Of a DNA stretch of 5,302 nt, positions 5,242-5,302 are shown piece after piece. The stretch is from Deltaproteobacteria bacterium (lineage in GTDB: Bacteria > Desulfobacterota > Desulfobaccia > Desulfobaccales > 0-14-0-80-60-11): contig JAFDHU010000196.1 in assembly GCA_019308625.1 (NCBI GenBank), positions 1 to 5,302 on the forward strand, given 5' to 3'. A program made the position numbers and the translations under genes. How positions within the stretch are numbered: the stretch's first letter is position 1; every line of letters begins with the position of its first letter. The notes beneath the pieces are model-generated. The model was not told where the DNA came from. It saw only the letters and a program-made list of their open reading frames with translations, and did no database searches.

Positions 5242-5302
5242 GGCAGTTCTTTAGCAGGCGCTCACGCAATCCGGACGAGCCAAAAGATAATGCACTTGTC
5301 AC
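5242..5302. other. Terminal 61 bp, no assignable feature
   Basis: There is no terminator hairpin with a T run and no tRNA. On the minus strand a frame enters from the window edge and stops at 5264-5262 (ending ...FWLVRIA). This could be the end of a convergent gene, but 12 residues are too few to support a call. Confidence 0.3.

Noticed and set aside
5262..5302. Possible 3' end of a convergent minus-strand gene
   Set aside because: Only about 12 codons are visible and other frames are also open, so it cannot be supported.

Overview
The window is a GC-rich stretch of bacterial chromosome with four protein genes, all supported by frame, length and family motifs, and one tRNA gene. A DUF3786 protein, a fused one-chain ADP-forming acyl-CoA synthetase, a half-length TauE/SafE (TSUP) protein and a HEAT-repeat protein together suggest an anaerobic member of the Desulfobacterota or a relative. 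That is an inference from gene content and base composition; there is no rRNA or other marker to settle it.

Layout. (1) 1-1212, plus strand: the 3' part of a HEAT-repeat protein whose start lies left of the window. It ends in a cysteine-rich domain I do not recognise and is followed by a good intrinsic terminator (about 1276-1316). (2) 1317-1662: no convincing gene. It holds a weak hairpin with a T run, a perfect 12-bp tandem repeat, and a short open stretch that may be the tail of a decayed integrase. (3) 1663-1737, minus strand: tRNA-Thr(CGU) with an encoded CCA. Its likely promoter lies within a perfect 25-bp tandem duplication (1752-1801). (4) 1850-2461, minus strand: a DUF3786 protein. 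(5) 2462-2692: a divergent intergenic region with a perfect TATAAT and a GC-rich hairpin. (6) 2693-4843, plus strand: an ADP-forming acetyl/acyl-CoA synthetase with alpha and beta parts fused. (7) 4882-5241, plus strand: a 119-residue, half-length TSUP membrane protein 38 bp downstream, possibly cotranscribed. The last 61 bases hold no clear feature.

How the genes relate. The CoA ligase would couple acyl-CoA hydrolysis to ATP formation, or run in reverse to activate acids such as acetate. The TSUP protein may export a small organic or sulfur-containing anion, so the pair could concern organic acid or sulfur-compound metabolism, but adjacency is the only support. The HEAT protein and the tRNA look independent of them. 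I see no defence system, CRISPR array, transposase or other clear mobile element. The less explained items are the C-terminal domain of the HEAT protein, the duplicated sequence at the tRNA promoter, the possible integrase scar beside the tRNA 3' end, and the half-size transporter.
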